A stretch of DNA of 43,841 bases, taken from NCBI GenBank assembly GCA_903837355.1, contig CAILUI010000463.1:1-43841 (forward strand). Direction: 5' to 3'. This document shows positions 41,559-43,841 of this stretch, piece after piece. A program made the translations under genes and the position numbers. Position 1 is the stretch's first letter. Every line of letters starts with the position of its first letter. The stretch is from an uncultured Victivallales bacterium (GTDB lineage Bacteria > Verrucomicrobiota > Lentisphaeria > Oligosphaerales > JAFGRS01). Under the pieces are notes generated by a model, which was not told where the DNA came from, searched no databases, and worked only from the letters and a program-made list of their open reading frames with translations.

Positions 41559-43589
41559 TCAGCGCTGCCGGCGACGTGACGTCCCGGCAGCCTTGGCGGT
41601 GCCAGCGCCAGCAGCGGGGGCGGCCGGATCCTGCAGCGTCCGGATCTGATCCCGCAGCATGGCGGCGCGCTCGAATTCGAGGGCCTCGGCAGCCTCGAGC
41701 ATCTCCTTCTCGAGCTGGCGCACGGTCTCGACCACATCGTAGTCCTGGCCGGCCTCGGCCACGACGCGGGTGACCTGTTCCTCGGCCTCGTCGTAACGCC
41801 GTAGACCAGACTGGATCGCGCGGCGCACCGTCGTCGGCGTGATCCCACGCTCGCGGTTGAAGGCCTCCTGGCGCAGGCGCCGTTCGCGCGTGGTTTCGAT
41901 CACTCGGCGCATGCTGGCGGTGATGACATCGCCGTAAAGGATCACCTTGCCGTTGACATTGCGAGCGGCGCGACCGGCCGTCTGCATGAGGCTCGTCTCG
42001 GAGCGCAGAAAGCCCTCCTTATCGGCGTCCAGCACCGCCACCAGCGAGACTTCGGGCAGATCGAGTCCCTCGCGCAGCAGGTTGATGCCAACGAGACAGT
42101 CGAAGTCACCGGCACGCAGGCCGCGCAAAATGTCGACGCGCTCGATGGCATCGACCTCGCTGTGCAGGTAGCGGCTGCGGATCTCCAGATTGCGCAGATA
42201 GTCCGAGAGATCCTCCGCGGTACGCTTGGTGAGGGTCGTGATCAGGGTCCGTTCGCCCTTGGCCGCACGCTCGCGCACCTCGTGGATTACGTCGTCGATC
42301 TGGTTGGCGAGGGGGCGGACCTCAACCTCAGGGTCCAGCAGTCCGGTCGGGCGTACCACCTGCTCAACCGGCGTGCTCAGGCTCAGCTCATAGGGACTCG
42401 GCGTGGCCGAGACAAAGAGGATATTCTGCTGCAGCGCTTCGTACTCCGCGAAGTCCAGGGGGCGGTTGTCGAGGGCAGAGGGCAGACGGAAACCGTGCTC
42501 GACCAGTACCAACTTGCGGTTGCGGTCGGCGCGGTACATGGCGTGAATCTGCGGCAGCGTGACGTGGGACTCATCGACCACGGTGATGAAGCCCTCGGGG
42601 AAGTAGTCGATGAGGGTGGCAGGGCGCGACCCGGGCTCGCGGCCGGCCAGGTGACGCGAGTAGTTCTCGATGCCCTGGCAGTAGCCGATCTCCCGCAGCA
42701 TCTCCAGATCGTACATCGTGCGCTGATAGATCCGCTGCGCCTCCACCAGGCGCCGTTCACGCTCGAAGCGCCCGACTTGCTCGTCCAACTCCGCCAGGAT
42801 GCCCTTCTCGGCCTTCTTGATCTGCTCCTGGGGCATAACGAAGTGCTTGGCGGGAAACACCGAGATCTCCACGAGCGACTCGATCAGCTCATGGGTCAGC
42901 GCATCCCGGCGCGAGAGACGCTCGATGGTGTCGCCCCAGAACTCGACGCGCACGAAGTCGTCGCGGTACGAGGGGTAGATGTCAAGCGTGTCACCGACGG
43001 CACGGAAGGTGCCGCGTTCCGGGGCGGTGTCGTTGCGGGTATACTGGATGTCCACCAGCCGGCGCAGGAGGTCGTCGCGTTCCATCGTGCCATCGATGAC
43101 CAGGTGCGCCCGCATGGCTTCGAAGTCCTTCGGCGAACCCAGGCCATACAGACAGGAGACGCTGCAGACGACGATGACATCGTTGCGTTCCAGGAGCGAA
43201 CTGGTGGCAGCCAGGCGCAGCTTCTCCAGTTCGTCGTTGATGGAAGCATCCTTGGCGATGTAGGTGTCGGTCTGCGGAATGTAGGCCTCGGGCTGGTAGT
43301 AGTCGTAGTAGCTGACGAAGTACTCGACCGCGTTCTCCGGGAAGAAGGACTTGAGTTCGCCGTAGAGCTGGGCAGCCAGCGTCTTGTTGTGCGAGATGAC
43401 CAGCGCCGGACGTTGCACGCATTCGATGACATTGGCGAGAGTGAAGGTCTTACCCGAACCGGTGACGCCAAGGAGGGTCTGAAAGCGCTGGTTGCGGCGC
43501 AACCCAGCCGCCAGAGCGGCGATCGCCTCGGGCTGGTCGCCCGCCGGCGCGAACTCAGCATGCAGTTTGAAGGGGTGTTGCTGGCGCAT
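41559..43589 (-). CDS. uvrB: UvrABC system protein B
   Basis: The 676-residue product has the normal UvrB length and layout: Walker A GVTGSGKT (residues 41-48), the DNA-gripping beta-hairpin YYDYYQPEAYIPQTDTYI (about 92-110), the DEAD-like VVDESHVTLPQ, helicase motif V/VI segments (LVGINLLREGLDLPEVSLVA, MQTAGRAARN), and a C-terminal UVR coiled coil (LEKEMLEAAEALEFERAAML) that contacts UvrC. It verifies DNA damage delivered by UvrA and prepares incision. The last ~20 residues are an unconserved Ala/Arg-rich tail. The ATG at 43589 has only a weak GGGA site. No other repair gene lies nearby. It ends tail-to-tail with the GH5-like gene. Confidence 0.97.
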   Translation of the reverse strand: MRQQHPFKLHAEFAPAGDQPEAIAALAAGLRRNQRFQTLLGVTGSGKTFTLANVIECVQRPALVISHNKTLAAQLYGELKSFFPENAVEYFVSYYDYYQPEAYIPQTDTYIAKDASINDELEKLRLAATSSLLERNDVIVVCSVSCLYGLGSPKDFEAMRAHLVIDGTMERDDLLRRLVDIQYTRNDTAPERGTFRAVGDTLDIYPSYRDDFVRVEFWGDTIERLSRRDALTHELIESLVEISVFPAKHFVMPQEQIKKAEKGILAELDEQVGRFERERRLVEAQRIYQRTMYDLEMLREIGYCQGIENYSRHLAGREPGSRPATLIDYFPEGFITVVDESHVTLPQIHAMYRADRNRKLVLVEHGFRLPSALDNRPLDFAEYEALQQNILFVSATPSPYELSLSTPVEQVVRPTGLLDPEVEVRPLANQIDDVIHEVRERAAKGERTLITTLTKRTAEDLSDYLRNLEIRSRYLHSEVDAIERVDILRGLRAGDFDCLVGINLLREGLDLPEVSLVAVLDADKEGFLRSETSLMQTAGRAARNVNGKVILYGDVITASMRRVIETTRERRLRQEAFNRERGITPTTVRRAIQSGLRRYDEAEEQVTRVVAEAGQDYDVVETVRQLEKEMLEAAEALEFERAAMLRDQIRTLQDPAAPAAGAGTAKAAGTSRRRQR

Positions 43590-43701
43590 GGTTGGGTCCC
43601 GCCCTGGGTCGGCTCACGACCGCGAGCACGCCGCGGCACGCCACCACCCGCGGCTAACGTACCGCCTGCCGGGGCGCCGGCAACCGCAGCCCCCGAGCGC
43701 A

Positions 43702-43841
43702 CAGGGCTGTTCCGTTTTCCCAACGACCATCGGTGTTGGTCACCGGCACGGTGAAAGCGTGAGAGCGTGATTGCGTGAGGGTTACGGCGCGTGTGCCGGC
43801 CGTCTGCCACGAATCCACGCTTTCACGTTCTCACGCGCTCA
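43702..43841. mobile_element. Second, partial copy of the MITE-like element
   Basis: Begins with the terminal repeat CAGGGCTGTTCC and continues for 140 nt to the end of the window. Read on the minus strand it matches 30534-30673 at 138 of 140 positions (two differences in the spacer between the octamer arms). The other end, about 35 bp, must lie beyond the window. It sits 112 nt upstream of uvrB. Confidence 0.7.

Overview
This is a GC-rich bacterial segment with two parts. The left ~24.6 kb is a single run of minus-strand genes, nearly all secreted carbohydrate-active enzymes. The right ~19 kb is a mosaic of housekeeping genes and large exported proteins. The DUF5703-type and beta-helix glycosidases, a GntR/LacI chimeric regulator, a protein resembling hydrazine synthase alpha subunit with two CxxCH motifs, and a citramalate route to isoleucine together suggest a free-living polysaccharide degrader of the PVC group (Lentisphaerota, Verrucomicrobiota or Planctomycetota) or a similar lineage. 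That placement is inference; no rRNA or ribosomal protein gene is present to fix it.

Positions 1-24711 (minus strand) look like one glycan-degradation operon. A promoter with an overlapping palindromic operator (about 24652-24711) precedes a GntR/LacI regulator. That gene overlaps by 4 nt a secreted five-bladed-propeller glycosidase. There follow a cytoplasmic TIM-barrel protein, two closely related pectate-lyase-like beta-helix proteins, two (alpha/alpha)6-barrel glycosidases, an Asp-box (sialidase-fold) protein, a TIM-barrel lipoprotein, two GH141-like beta-helix proteins, a Tat-exported GH29/GH42-like protein and a truncated gene at the left edge. Several unrelated members share the same 5' end and signal peptide, so the locus seems to have grown by duplication and leader exchange. 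No transporter is visible.

Positions 24768-30352 hold a secreted PHP-type metallohydrolase, an exported FKBP isomerase with a strong terminator, and a NifS-NifU pair for iron-sulfur cluster assembly. Positions 30353-30974 are non-coding and contain a MITE-like element (30499-30673) with 12-bp terminal inverted repeats and a diverged member of a palindromic repeat family. Two identical tRNA-Gly(GCC) genes follow.

Positions 31185-34348 are a branched-chain/threonine unit: citramalate synthase and homoserine dehydrogenase, read from a leader that encodes a 16-residue peptide containing Thr-Ile-Thr-Ile and folds as a classical 1:2 / 2:3 / 3:4 transcription attenuator. This is the most striking regulatory find in the window. 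On the plus strand come a large LamG/beta-propeller/diheme protein (34500-37688) and a GH5-like secreted glycosidase (38542-41535). Between and after them lie arfB and uvrB on the minus strand. The window ends inside a second copy, in inverted orientation, of the MITE-like element.
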